DNA from: Thuidium tamariscinum | Taxonomy: Eukaryota > Streptophyta > Bryopsida > Hypnales > Thuidiaceae | Direction: 5' to 3' | Length of the DNA: 64,000 nucleotides | NCBI GenBank assembly: GCA_947034885.2 | Contig: OX344754.2 | Span: 15,456,501 to 15,520,500 of the forward strand | Shown here: positions 12,241 through 23,310 of the stretch, piece after piece | Position numbering within the stretch: the stretch's first letter is position 1 | Layout: each line of letters begins with the position of its first letter | The notes under the pieces: generated by a model | Databases searched by the model: none | The model's input: the letters and a program-made list of their open reading frames with translations, nothing else | Told to the model about the DNA's origin: nothing | Translations under genes and position numbers: made by a program

Positions 12241-14216
12241 GTGATGTTGCCACGGTCTAAGAGAAAAGAAATTTGAATATTTTCTAAATTTTTGAAATGT
12301 ATAGAAACTTCAAACTTCAAAATGCAATAACTTTCATGCCGTAGGTTGGAACACCATGAATCAAAGCCCGTGCACCCCTCCTCGTTGAGGGCTTTCCGAC
12401 GGTACCAAACACGCACCCGGGGGACTCACGGTCCGGGAGATCTCAACGTAACAAACATCTAAATGAGGGTTAATGTCACTTAATGAGGGTTTTGCAACTG
12501 GAAGGACCGACCAAGCCCATTGCATATGCAACCTTGTGGGGTGCTTCTTCCCAACATCTCTTGGGCATCGTGAAGTTTGTGCCCAGCTCTACCAGTGAGC
12601 CTTCGATTACGAAAGGATAAGTTTCTGCTTCCAAACTGATTCGAGATTTCATTCCAGGACCAAGAGCTGTCATTGATAGCCGGATGGTTTCATTTGCTTA
12701 GGAGTCCCTTGTGCCTTGTAATTCTAATCCTGATGAACATGGAGGGAGGCTCCGATCCAACGGGACCGGCTCTTGTACATCCATGCAACCTCGTGCATGG
12801 GCGTTTATTTGCTGCCCTGATCTAGCGGTTTAAGACTTTGATTCTGAGACTTTCAGAAAAGCCAGGTGCATGTTTTTCTCCTGTGCCAGTTCTCTCTTGA
12901 ATGGTGGTCTTGAGCAGAGGTTGGAATAGAGGAGTTTTTGCTGGTACCGAGGGCCTTTCGATAGGAAGCAGGATTAGTACTCTAACGGGATTCCTCTCCT
13001 CTGTTTCCTGTCCTGACTGCTTGATTGCAATCGTTGTCACAGTTCGAATGGGCTTGGTAAGCAGATAATCCAAGGGTCCTTTTTCAATACTGAAGTTCGT
13101 AGAAATTGCATACCTACTAGACTTGGTGATTATCACGTAACTGCCAGTAAAGTCCGGTTTTGTTTGAATCTTCTACAATCCATACAGTAGGTAATTCTGT
13201 TTATTACTGCGGAAATGTTCGCATATTGGAAGTTTGCACTTCTCCTGTGCCAGTTCTACACTTGAATGGTAGTCTTGTGCAGAGGTTGAAGTTAGCGAGC
13301 TCTTCTGAGGGCGTGCTTTTGGGTACTAGGCGCTTGGAAACTGGAATGTCTGTCAGTATGGGATATGTCATCGAGCGAGAAATGTAATAGCGTCCCTCAT
13401 ATTAACTAGGCACCCCCGAATGAAATCATTGTGGCCTTCAGTTAGTTGCCATGAGTATTGAATCACTAGCTTACTTAGTGTGCCCTGTGCCATTTGTGTG
13501 GCTCTTACGCTTACCAACGCTTCCATGCAAGCAGCATTTCTCATTCCGGGTAAAAGATTTAGAGCTGGCATTTCTCACTCCTGGTTCAGGGTCTGGTCCC
13601 TTCAGCTTCGATCGTATGGGAATGTCTGCAACCATTTGAAGCAGAGTCGTGCTTGACACTGTGGACACCGTTGACGAAGGAATCGTGGATGGAATCATGC
13701 TGCCACCAATGGGGACAACTGCCAACTGATCGCCACGCGCTGAATAAGTTTAGGGTCATTCACCCTGCTGCCCAGACTTTCTACGCATCTACTCTGTGGA
13801 GCTTCTCTAATAACAAACCGCTCTGGCGTGACTCAATTTCTCCTATCGCTGTGGGTCAACAACTCCTTACTGTGACCGAGCGTCACTTGTTCAGTCATTG
13901 AAGCTGTTCTCGCCGTCATGTGGTCGATCAGTTAGGCGACTGGAGTCTCTCTTGGTAGGCTGATTGAGGGTTTGGGGTTTGCCAGTTTGGAGAGATGGTT
14001 TTGCAAGTAGGGCACTGACGCTGATCTCGCTCTTCGTCGGTAGGTATTGATTTGGATTTGGATCGATGTTTGCGCGCAGCACTATGGCTTTGCTTCCACC
14101 CTCGGGAATATGTATTGTGCACCTGTAAAACCCTTGTGTATGACCGACTGCAGCCATTGTGTTGGATTCAGATGTGCTGTTTGAGTTCTTGAAACCCAGC
14201 AATTGGGGGATCCACC
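12241..14216. repeat. Spacer before the kinase relic, duplicated at 32520-33965
   Basis: From about 12470 the sequence tracks 32570-33965 with high similarity, including the blocks at 13200-13390, 13440-13740 and 13900-14216. Base composition is noticeably richer in G and C than the surrounding intergenic DNA. Reading frames of 60-140 codons exist on both strands, but they are disrupted differently in the two copies, so I do not call genes. The segment 13940-14216 corresponds to the kinase leader upstream of the intact genes. Confidence 0.65.
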
Positions 14217-15055
14217 CTGGCAGGAATCCACGAGATTGTTGAACAGGGAAACACAAACTGCAGTTGCTCTGTATCCCCCTCCTCCGCATCTGTACATCAT
14301 TCCACACGCATAGAGGGACTGTTGCATAGCAAACCTAACTATGAAACAGCCCTTGATTTCGAAATCGCCGCTTCCAAAGATCACTGTCCGAGTGAGCTCC
14401 AACAGCCCTTGAGTGTAGTAGGGGACTCCAGTGGCGGAGAGAAGGGGAAAGCTCACCTGACCAACGGCGAGATCGTGCTGAGTCTGCGGAGTCAGTTTCC
14501 GCAAACGCTTAGTTTCTTTGAGGACAGTGGGGATGATTTAGTGCTGGTCAAGAAGATTGCCGAGGGAGCTCAGGCGGAATTTTTGAAGCCAAGTCGAAGG
14601 ATTCTTCGTTCGATTGCGTGTTGAAGGTGTTCAAGGAGGGTTCGTCCGTGTTGGACCTTCAAAAGCTACGGCCGCTGGGTATGCTCAACCGATGTGCGCA
14701 TGGGTATCCATGCCATCTTCAGGAGTATGTTCTCCGGTCCTCTCTGGCATGGTGGTGATGAATGGGAGCTGAGGTTAGCATTCCACATGTTCCGATGTGC
14801 AGGGGACTTGCGGAAGCTCGTTGACAAGAGAATGGAGCGCAATAACAACCAATTCTGCGCTCCTCTCTTTCTCTAATGAGGAACTTGAATGGAACATGTT
14901 TGGTATTGCATGACGATCTACGTGCAAGGCGTCAGTTAGAAGACCTTGATTCAGGTACGTATGCATGTCTCCTAATGAGTGTGAAGGGCTTTTGGGGTGT
15001 CAGTCACTCAGTTCAGCTGAAATGGCAAGAAATAAAAAATTCCTACGTTTTTACG
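14217..15055 (+). pseudogene. Broken kinase gene (relic of unit 2)
   Basis: It matches the kinase N-terminal region and N-lobe. The position of the kinase ATG reads CTG (14217-14219). The frame from about 14322 codes the ETALDFEIAASKDH region and the LTNGEIVLSL region. It then breaks by a frameshift after the AQAEF segment (about 14580) and stops at 14622-14624. Later pieces match the VMNG..AF..CAGDLRKL.DKRMERNNNQF region. The catalytic-loop segment is deleted, and similarity fades after the segment equivalent to GSYYC. The copy at 33966-34905 shares the start loss and frameshift, so both come from one already broken ancestor. Confidence 0.85.
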
Positions 15056-15539
15056 TGAAGTAAATCCACCTGCTGGTCATCTTTGATTGTAGGATAGGAT
15101 TTGATTTGTCCTGCGGGGACACCCACTCCATGCCATTCAATTGAAGCCTTGGACGGTGCCACACATGTGCTGCCTGCTTGCCTGCACTAACTTAAGTTAC
15201 TGTCACTGTGTCACTGACACTCACCGCGTTGCCTTGGCTCTGCTCTGTGGAGCTTTCTTGGTAATAAGGCCACTTGGGTGCGAACCAGGCCTTCAATTCT
15301 CAATTTTCTCCTAACCTCTCTTTGCTGTGACTTGTGTGGCACTCTTGCTTCACTCTATCGTGCGTTTGGTTCAGGGTTCGGTTTAGGTGAGCTTTGTGCT
15401 GCGCTCTGGGAGTCACTTAATTGTTGAGTCGCTGAATCTGTTCTCGCTAGCCTTGGACGTGAGTATTGTCGTGTGGGCGATCAGTTGGGCAACTGAAGTT
15501 TTCTCTTTGCAGGTTGAGGGTTAGGGTTTTGCCAGTTTG

Positions 15540-15736
15540 GAGAGATTATTTGACGGATCTCGCCCCTTGTCGTTAGGTATTACTTTCGATTTGGATCGAC
15601 GTTTGCGTGCAACAATAGGGCATTGCTTCCATCCTCGGGAATACATAAAGGCCGTGTGTAGCATTTATTGCAGCCGTTTTCTTGTGTTCCGAGGTGCTGT
15701 TGGAATTGTGATAATCCAGAAGTTGAGGGATTCGCC
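15540..15736 (+). promoter_or_regulatory. Conserved promoter or 5' leader of kinase 2
   Basis: It corresponds to 1500-1727 and 35403-35598, with the TATA-like AATACATAAA at 15640-15649. A frame continues upstream from the ATG for 23 codons, but it opens only at a TTG, so the conserved MAENHE start is preferred. Confidence 0.4.
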
Positions 15737-16912
15737 ATGGCAGAAAACCACGAGATTGCTGAATTAGGAGACAGAATCTGCAATCGCTCTGCATCTTCCT
15801 CCTCCTCATCTGTGTATCATTCCACACGCATTGAGGGGCTGTTGCAAAGCCAATCTGACTATGAAACAGCCCTTGATTTTGAGATTGCCGCCTCAAAAGA
15901 TCATTGGAGTGAGCTCCAGCAGCCTTCGAGTGTAGTAGGGGACTCCAATGGTGGACAGAAGGGGAGAGCTCATCTGACCAACAGCGAGATCGTGTTGAGT
16001 CTACAGAGGCAGTTTCCTCAAACGGGCAATTTTTTTCATCACTATGGTGATTCTTTAGTGTTGGGCAAAAAGATTGCCGAGGGAGCCCAGGCCGAAATCT
16101 ACGAAGCGAGGTGGAAGGGATTTTCGCTGGGATATGAGGAGAAGTGCGTGTTTAAGGTGTTCAAGGAGGGCTCGTCGGTGCCGGAGCTTCAGAAGCAATG
16201 GCCTTTGGGAATGCTCAACAAATGTGCTGACAACAGGTCTGGCACGTATCCTGGTTCGTATGGATGTGCTCCGGTCCTCGCTGGCACGGCGGTGATGAAC
16301 GGGAGGTTTGCATTCCGGATGGTCCAATGTGCAGGTGACTTGCGGAAGCTCATTGACAGGAGAATGAAGCGCAACAACAACCAATTTCGTGCTCCTTTGT
16401 CTGATGAGGAATTTGAACAAAACATGAATTATATTGCACAAGGGATGAAGGGCTTGCACGAGGACAACATTGTCCACAGGGACTTGAAAGCGTCCAATGT
16501 ACTCGTAGACACATTTGGGGTACAAGATCTTGATTCACTCCTCCCAGGTTCGTATTATTGTCAAGTAGCAGACTATGAGTGCTCGGTGGGAGTGGTAGGG
16601 ACAGGGTTTTGGAGGGCTCCAGAAATATTGCAAGGTTTGAAAGCTCGCAACATCACACCTGATTTATTCACCAAGGAATCCGATGTTTATGGTTTTGCAA
16701 TGACTTGCTATGAAATGATCACTGGTAAATTTCCTTTTGAGGGTGTTGGGATAAACAATTATGATGTGGTTCTTCGAGGGGATAGGCCAACACTACCTGA
16801 AGAGACTAAACCTTGGATCAAGACTTTGTTGAGTAGATGCTGGCATTCAAGTCCACAAGAAAGACCTAGCTTTGAGGAAATAGTCAAGTGCATTAGATGT
16901 CATTTGATGTAG
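15737..16912 (+). CDS. TKL/Raf-like protein kinase, kinase 2 of a tandem family
   Basis: This intronless frame has 391 residues and starts at the ATG shared with kinases 1 and 3. The kinase domain runs from about 109 to 385. The glycine loop is degenerate (KIAEGAQAEIYEA), the probable ATP-anchoring lysine is K140 in VFK, HRDLKASN begins at 247, the DFG position reads DYE (279-281), and WRAPE follows. Compared with kinase 1, the stretch between the glycine loop and the lysine has five extra residues (GFSLGYEEK region). The loop after ADNRS is also longer, so length changes cluster in the N-lobe. The C-terminus ends a few residues further on. The extended 3' flank similarity says kinases 1 and 2 separated recently. 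Substrate is unknown. Confidence 0.88.
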   Translation: MAENHEIAELGDRICNRSASSSSSSVYHSTRIEGLLQSQSDYETALDFEIAASKDHWSELQQPSSVVGDSNGGQKGRAHLTNSEIVLSLQRQFPQTGNFFHHYGDSLVLGKKIAEGAQAEIYEARWKGFSLGYEEKCVFKVFKEGSSVPELQKQWPLGMLNKCADNRSGTYPGSYGCAPVLAGTAVMNGRFAFRMVQCAGDLRKLIDRRMKRNNNQFRAPLSDEEFEQNMNYIAQGMKGLHEDNIVHRDLKASNVLVDTFGVQDLDSLLPGSYYCQVADYECSVGVVGTGFWRAPEILQGLKARNITPDLFTKESDVYGFAMTCYEMITGKFPFEGVGINNYDVVLRGDRPTLPEETKPWIKTLLSRCWHSSPQERPSFEEIVKCIRCHLM

Positions 16913-19165
16913 GATAAGTCCAATGTAAAGGATTTTAATATATTGTAAGCATGAAAGGACTTTCATATTGTTTGCATTAACATATTTAAAGATCATTCTT
17001 TATTTGTTGTATGTTCATTTTTTGGTGGCATCTTAATATTCCCTTTGTCTCTTTTTCAATCACTTTTTAATTGAGTTTGAAAAACATTCTAGATAGTATA
17101 GGTGGAATATTTCCAAAACTTCTTGCAAATTAAAGAGTGTGCAAACAAATAATATCTTTGATGCAAATTGATGTGTAATACATGTAAATGATGTGACAAA
17201 AATTATGTTTCAACTTAGTGAGTTCAAGCAAGTGAAGTTGTATATGACTCCAAAATGATGTAGCCCTTCTACTAAGGATGATAAATATTAGGTTATCCTA
17301 GACTACTAAGTCTCATAGTACTTAGCCACATCAAGTTTGCTCTTGTAAAAAATTGTAAATTCTATAAGGTTGGCTTCTATATTTATTGGAATGGAAAAAT
17401 AACTTCTAAGGTTTTTTTGGGTTGAATGATTGTCACGGAGTTCAATAATACCTTTTCTTTTATGAGAGTAGAAAGAAATTGCACTCCAAAAGTAGCTTTG
17501 CCCTATTGTCAAATGCTATGTTCAAAAAAAAGTTCAAAAGGCAACCCCAAAAATATCACAAAAAATTGAAATTGTTCAATTGTTCAATTTTTTTTCCAAA
17601 GATCTTAAACTTTGATTTATTCCAATCTAGTAATGAGAAAGTTATGGACTATCTTGTTTGGGGGCCAATATAAACATTGTTTATGAAAAAAACATATTTT
17701 ATAAAAAATAGAAAATAAAATTGTAGATTTCATTTTTTAAAGGGTTGCAAATTTTAGAATTTTCAAGAAAAACTGTTAGAAAGGATTAGGCTTACAACAA
17801 AAGTTGTATATAAATAGTGTGAGGCATCAAGTTGATTTTGGTGAACTAATTATTTCTAAATAAAATCTTTTTCTTTCCTTACTCTTTAAATATGGTTTAC
17901 TTTCTAGTATATATTGAGAAATGTTTTAGGCCTTGCAGATGAACCATGTTCTATATTGAAAGTCAAAAAGTTAGCAAATGAAAACTATCTTTTTTGCAAC
18001 ATGATGTACAATTGATGTAATTGATGTAAGAAGAATTATTTGTATTTCAACTTAGTACGTACAAGAAAGGAAAGTTTTGAATGCCCCCTAAATGTTGCAA
18101 CCCTTTTCTTCTAGAATTGTAGTCAAGTGGATATTAAAGAATTTTTTTGTGAATTTTTTCTTAAAAATTTGTGCATCATGAATTGAAGTCTTCATACAAA
18201 AAACTTGCACATAAAAATGCATTGTGTGGCTATAAAATATAAACTTAATACTTTGTTTCACTTAACAAATATTTGAAATGCATGGGCATTAAGATAGAAA
18301 GCAATGGTTCATATTGCAACCTATAGTCAACAATGCTAGTATGTGAGTATGGAAATGCGAGCATGTGGATAGTATTTACTATCATTCTAGGTTAGTTATA
18401 TGCTTTTCAAACTTTAGAAGTTGGAAAAGATGTAAGCTTTATTACCTTAAGAATTAGGAGATAGCCCAAATTTCTGAAATTGTGAAGATGTATTATAAAT
18501 TTTCACAGATGATAACAATAATAATATTAATACTAATAATAATTTCACCCCTTAGATTCCTTGACTATGTTTATTCCAAAAGCAATCAAAAATTGCCATT
18601 TCTAGTACCAATACCAAAAAAAATTTGAAAATGATTTTTGAGATTTGTAATCTATAGGTTCTTGTAATAAACTGGTTTGAGAACATGCATAAAAAAACCC
18701 AGAGGTTATCACAAAGAATATTGCAAGATATTAGTGTTTGAATGCTCAAAAATAATTTTTTTTGCCCTTCAAAAAACAAGGCAACAGCTCTTCAACACAC
18801 AACAATCATATGAAAAATTGTTTTAAAATGTTCTAATTATGTGGAATCATTGTTGAAGCCAAATATGGTACTTGCCTAATAAATTTCAAGTTATTTGGAG
18901 TTGTACAACATATAGGAAAGAAATGGTAGGTAGAAGGAAGTAGCAAATGATTCAAAATACAAAATTTTTAATAATTCCTTTAAGGAATTGAAAAATGCCA
19001 ATCCCAATGGTTGCATTAGTGTAATAAAGAATTTACATCCTATGATTTTGTTTTTTTTGAAAAATATTGAAAACTGAATAAAATAAAGGATTTCAAAGTT
19101 TATTTTTAGAGTAGAGAATCTTTAATTGCTTGCAAACAAAAACTCCTCATAACCTTTGACAATTT
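16913..19165. repeat. 3' flank of kinase 2, segmental duplicate of 2880-5145
   Basis: It is near-identical in order and content to the 3' flank of kinase 1 up to about 19165, where kinase 1's copy breaks off. There is no gene. It carries the left half of the element annotated at 18544-19493. Confidence 0.8.
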
Positions 19166-19493
19166 GACTCATTGATGCAAATGAATGATTTGAAGCTTTT
19201 CATACAAACATAAATGAAGAAAATCAATTTCAAATTTTAGTTTTTGAAAAAAATATTTATTTTGAATCCACCCAAAGCCCCAAATTGCCCAATCAACAAA
19301 AAAAAGTAACATATTAGGCCATAATTTTTGACGTGTATTTACAAATGCCATAAATTTTAGTGCATTTGAAAGATATTCTTCCTCTCTACCTTGCATTAAA
19401 ATTTGGGCTTGCAATATAGAAATCTCTAGTCACACAAACCTGCCTAAACTTGCTATATTGCTAAATTTAACAAGCTAGTCCATTAGGGGTTAA
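18544..19493. mobile_element. TTAACCC-type inverted-repeat element
   Basis: The left end (TTCACCCCTTAG) is degenerate and the right end reads CATTAGGGGTTAA, the inverse of the family terminus. The interior segment near 18900-18960 is shared with 21555-21600, 58755-58800 and 4870-4925. There is no transposase frame. Confidence 0.6.
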
Positions 19494-20135
19494 TATTGAA
19501 TTCAAACAAGAGTTGTAATTATAATATAGAAATTGTGTTTATGTTATTACATACACTTTTATACTAAAGAATATTTTTTTAAATAATGAAAAGCAAAAAA
19601 ATTAAAAATCACTAATAAAATTAATTCCATATTTTGTATTTATAATTTCTACAAGATATTATTTCTCTTAAAGTTTCAAAAACTAAATTTTAATCCTTCG
19701 AAGGTTGATTTATTCAAAGGTTATTTAATAGGTCTTCTTTTTAAAATGTAAATGTAAATTTTGGAGGTCTGAAAGTACAAGTATTCATTGAACATTATAA
19801 TATTAGCAAAGAGTGTATATTGTAGCAATGTTAACTTCTAATTAAAGCTATTCAAATGTAAAGCCCTAAATCTCCTTTAAATACTTGCATTGTAAGCAAG
19901 CAAAATCTTCATTACTATTTTTTTGAACAAATCCATGAACAAATCCTATTGGAAGGGCCTTTGGGTAACTTGTTTATTTACATCCTTCCAAAAATTATAG
20001 TGAATATCTCCATTGGTTGTATGTTCAATGTACCTCATGTTCAAAATGTAGGTACTTTCTAGCCCTTCCAAATAATGAAGGTTTGTTTTATAGCCTTCTC
20101 AAAAGAAAGTATATATGTTCGAAAACTTGTGAAAT
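19494..20135. other. AT-rich intergenic stretch without recognised gene
   Basis: Only short frames are present. No family resemblance or repeat structure was recognised. Confidence 0.5.
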
Positions 20136-20788
20136 TTAACCCCTAAATGCCCAATACACAAAAATCTAGTGTTTACAAAACTATCAAGTTCAAAAAAACC
20201 TAACCAAGTTTATAATTTTAGAAGTTGTGTTTTTGAAGAATTCTTTTTGAAGTCTATTTTAAGCATCAAAAAACCAATCTTGAAATTATTGACTATGATA
20301 ATTCCAATACAAAATTTTGTGCAAGGGTATCCATTGCAATCTTGACCTTTTCTAGTCTCGAGGGCTCTTGGAAATGAGCCTCAAATATATTAGATCTTTG
20401 AGAAAAACTCACATTAGAAATTCACTTAAAAAAATTGAAGAGTAGATTTTGAGAAGCCATCAATTGATTGAGGTTATGCATGTTAGGCCCTTTTACCTCA
20501 TATTTTTCTCATCACCAACTTTTTAGATTTGACTTGTGAAAAGTGATTTAAAGACTTTACATTACTTTTGCAATTTTAACACCCTCATGATCAAATATTA
20601 TAATCTTTCAATCCATAAGTGATATTGTTGTGTTTTCTTTTCCCAAATGATCTCTAACATGGCTAGTTTGAATTTGTAGAATTACATCTTTTTTCAAATT
20701 GATGAACCTCATCATCAAGTTGACTTTTTCTTCACTTGTGTGCAAATTCCTAGAAGCTCAAGAAAGGCCTTGGGCATTTAGGGTTTAA
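20136..20788. mobile_element. TTAACCC-type inverted-repeat element, short variant
   Basis: The left end reads TTAACCCCTAAATGCCCAA and the right end is the inverse of TTAAACCCTAAATGCCCAA, an inverted repeat of about 19 bases over a 653-base element. No coding frame is visible. Confidence 0.65.
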
Positions 20789-21194
20789 TCAATATGTTGA
20801 AAAATGAATTGAGAATATATTAAAAAAATTTACTAGAAATTTTTTCATATTCATCTTTAAAAATTCATAAAAAGGGTTGTCATACTCATCAAAAGATATA
20901 ACTAAAACACTAGTAATTTTTACAAGAAAACTTGAAAATTATCATCCCTATAGTGAATGAGTTTAATCGTCATTGCCTTGCAAACTAAGATTCTTTCATA
21001 ATAACTTTCATCCTTAAAATTTGGAATTGGAATGGTTCAAAGCTTATGTGTAGGTATCTATATGTACAACCACATCAATTTATTTTTCATAATGATGTGA
21101 AACAAAGCTTCACATATAGATTAAGATGATTCTAAAATTTCATGCAAAAATTCAAAATTGTAAAGTCATTAGAGCCCCTAGTTCTCAAGATACC

Positions 21195-22126
21195 TTAACC
21201 CCTAAAGGTCAGAGACTATGTCTTCATCAAAAACACACCAAATCTGTCATTTCTATTATAAGCACCAATTTTTTTTTAAACATTTTTTAACACATGTAAC
21301 CATAGGATCTTCTAATACACTAGTGTCAAAAGATGTGGAAAAAATTTCAGAAATTTCCACCGTGTAGATTGCAAGATATTAGCATTTGAATTGACAAAAC
21401 CCCTTTTTTTGTCCCTGCAAAAAACCGGGCAGCTGCACTTCACAAGGTCACATTTCTATGAAAAAGTGCCCAAAATGGTGGTGCTTCTTTGAATTCATTC
21501 TTCATGTCAAGTTGGCTACATGCTCAAAAAAAATTGCATCATTTGGAATTGTACAACATATAAGAAAAAATTAATGAGTAGAAAGAAGTAGAAAGTGATA
21601 CAAAGTACTAAATTGTTAAAATTTTATTTTAGAATAAAAGAAAGGCCAATCCCAATGGTTGTAATATTGTGACAAACAATCAGCATCCAAAGTTTTAATT
21701 TTTTTTCAAAAATATTTAAAATTGAGAAAAGTAAAGGCTTCCAAAGTTTATTTTAGAGTAGAGAATCCATAAGTGCTTGCAAACTAAATCTCTTCATAAC
21801 TTTCATTTCATAAATCAAAATGGAATGATTCAAATCTTTCTGCATATATATATACATCTAGAAAACCAATTTCAAATTTTTAATTTTAAGAAAAAATGTT
21901 TTTAAAAGAATTTTTTGGGTTGCCTGCCGACCAATGAAAACTACATATCATGCAATAAACTTTTCACCATGTAGTCAAAAGTTATAAAAACTGTTGGGCC
22001 TTCAAGATACTCCTCAGACACATGTTGTGTGAAAATTTCAAAGAAAAAAAATAAAAACTCCACCCATAGTGAGCTACCCAAAATCGCTATGTGGCCAAAA
22101 ACGCACTTTGGTCTCTTAGGGGTTAA
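21195..22126. mobile_element. TTAACCC-type inverted-repeat element
   Basis: The left end reads TTAACCCCTAAAGGTC and the right end is the inverse of TTAACCCCTAAGAGACC. The interior matches the other roughly 0.9-kb members in order. There is no transposase frame. Confidence 0.7.
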
Positions 22127-22806
22127 GTAGGACTCCCTAGTTTTTTAGGATTGAAGAACTATTACAAAATTCTTCAAACATGTGGATGGATGAAAAAGCA
22201 TTTAAAGATTGTGTTTTATTTTTATATTGAAGAGCCTTAAGAAACTTCTCAAGGTATATGGCTTGTCCTTTATATGCCAAATTATAGAGATCATGGCCTT
22301 TGTAGATAGTTTGAAGTGAGAGTAATGCACAAAAATGTCCAATTCAATGTTTTAGTATATTTTGAAAATTTTGACACCTTACAATGGAAGTCCCTTTTTA
22401 GTGATTGGCTATGAATTTTTTAGCCCAAAGTCCTTCAAGGATTACAACAAATTTCATTTCTTTGATATATGCTTGACTTCAATTCTATAGTAAATGAAAT
22501 TGTACAAAAGAAAGTGAAAATGAAATTATATAGCGAATTGAAGCCTTGAAGGAAATATAAAAATGATTGCAATAAAAGTTGTCATTTGATTTGTACGCAA
22601 CTAAATTCTAGAAATCATCATAGTTTTACATGCCTAGTAAAACTATATATTAAATAAAATATACAAATATTCAAACATAAGTGCATATAAGATCTACTAC
22701 ATTTTTTGTTTTCTTCTTTTGTCTTCATCCTTCTTTCTTCTTTCAATTGAAATTAATCTTGGATAAAGAAATTAGAATTTCCAAGGCAATTTTCTACCTG
22801 ACAATA
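22127..22806. other. AT-rich intergenic stretch without recognised gene
   Basis: No supported gene or repeat is seen. Confidence 0.45.
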
Positions 22807-23310
22807 ATCATTAGAAACTTTTTGAGGTCACTGAGAGGCCCTTTAAGGGAGTTTTGGGCATGGTACAACAGAGCATATTCTTGCTTGGGCAGTGGTATGT
22901 TGAGCCTGCATAGGCTGATGGTTGTCCCTGTTGTCCAATTGAACGACCAGCGACGCAAGCAAAACAGCATCATTATGCTTTCACAGTGTGTGATGTGGCA
23001 TGGCCAAATCCAAGATGGCATGCTTAAAAAATAATAGATCATGCTTGCGTGATCATAGCATTTTCTGGCTCACAGATTTTTTAATTTTTTGGCCGTCCTT
23101 TCAGTCTGAAGAATGATGTCTACTGTACCCAAGCCAAGGACTCCTGTTTTCTGATTGGCTGCGAACTTGCATGAAGTCAAATGGGCAGCGAAGTGGCACC
23201 TTATCTGCCAGCACGATTTTCTGATGTGGCTTGTACGTTTCCTGCTCAAAACAGCTACCCGATTTTGGGCTCAGGGGGCCTCTCAAAGACCCCAAAAAGT
23301 TTCTAATGAT
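22807..23310. mobile_element. MITE-like element with about 34-base terminal inverted repeats
   Basis: The left arm 22807-22840 and the inverse of 23277-23310 agree at all but about three positions; both start ATCATTAGAAACTTTTTG and end GAGAGGCC. The interior is richer in G and C than its surroundings. Short frames on both strands cross the arms and are not credible genes. The target duplication is not clear. Related termini occur at 30052-30314 and near 60130-60165. Confidence 0.7.

Noticed and set aside
13471..14504. Several frames of 80-140 codons on the minus strand opposite the kinase relic and its leader
   Set aside because: They are antisense shadows of kinase sequence and its spacer, and the parallel copy in unit 3 breaks some of them.
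16055..16525. A 156-codon minus-strand frame inside kinase 2
   Set aside because: It is antisense to the conserved kinase domain, so it stays open through codon bias rather than being a gene.
22681..23034. A 117-codon frame crossing the start of the MITE at 22807
   Set aside because: It runs through the terminal repeat into the element, lacks motifs and has no matching composition.
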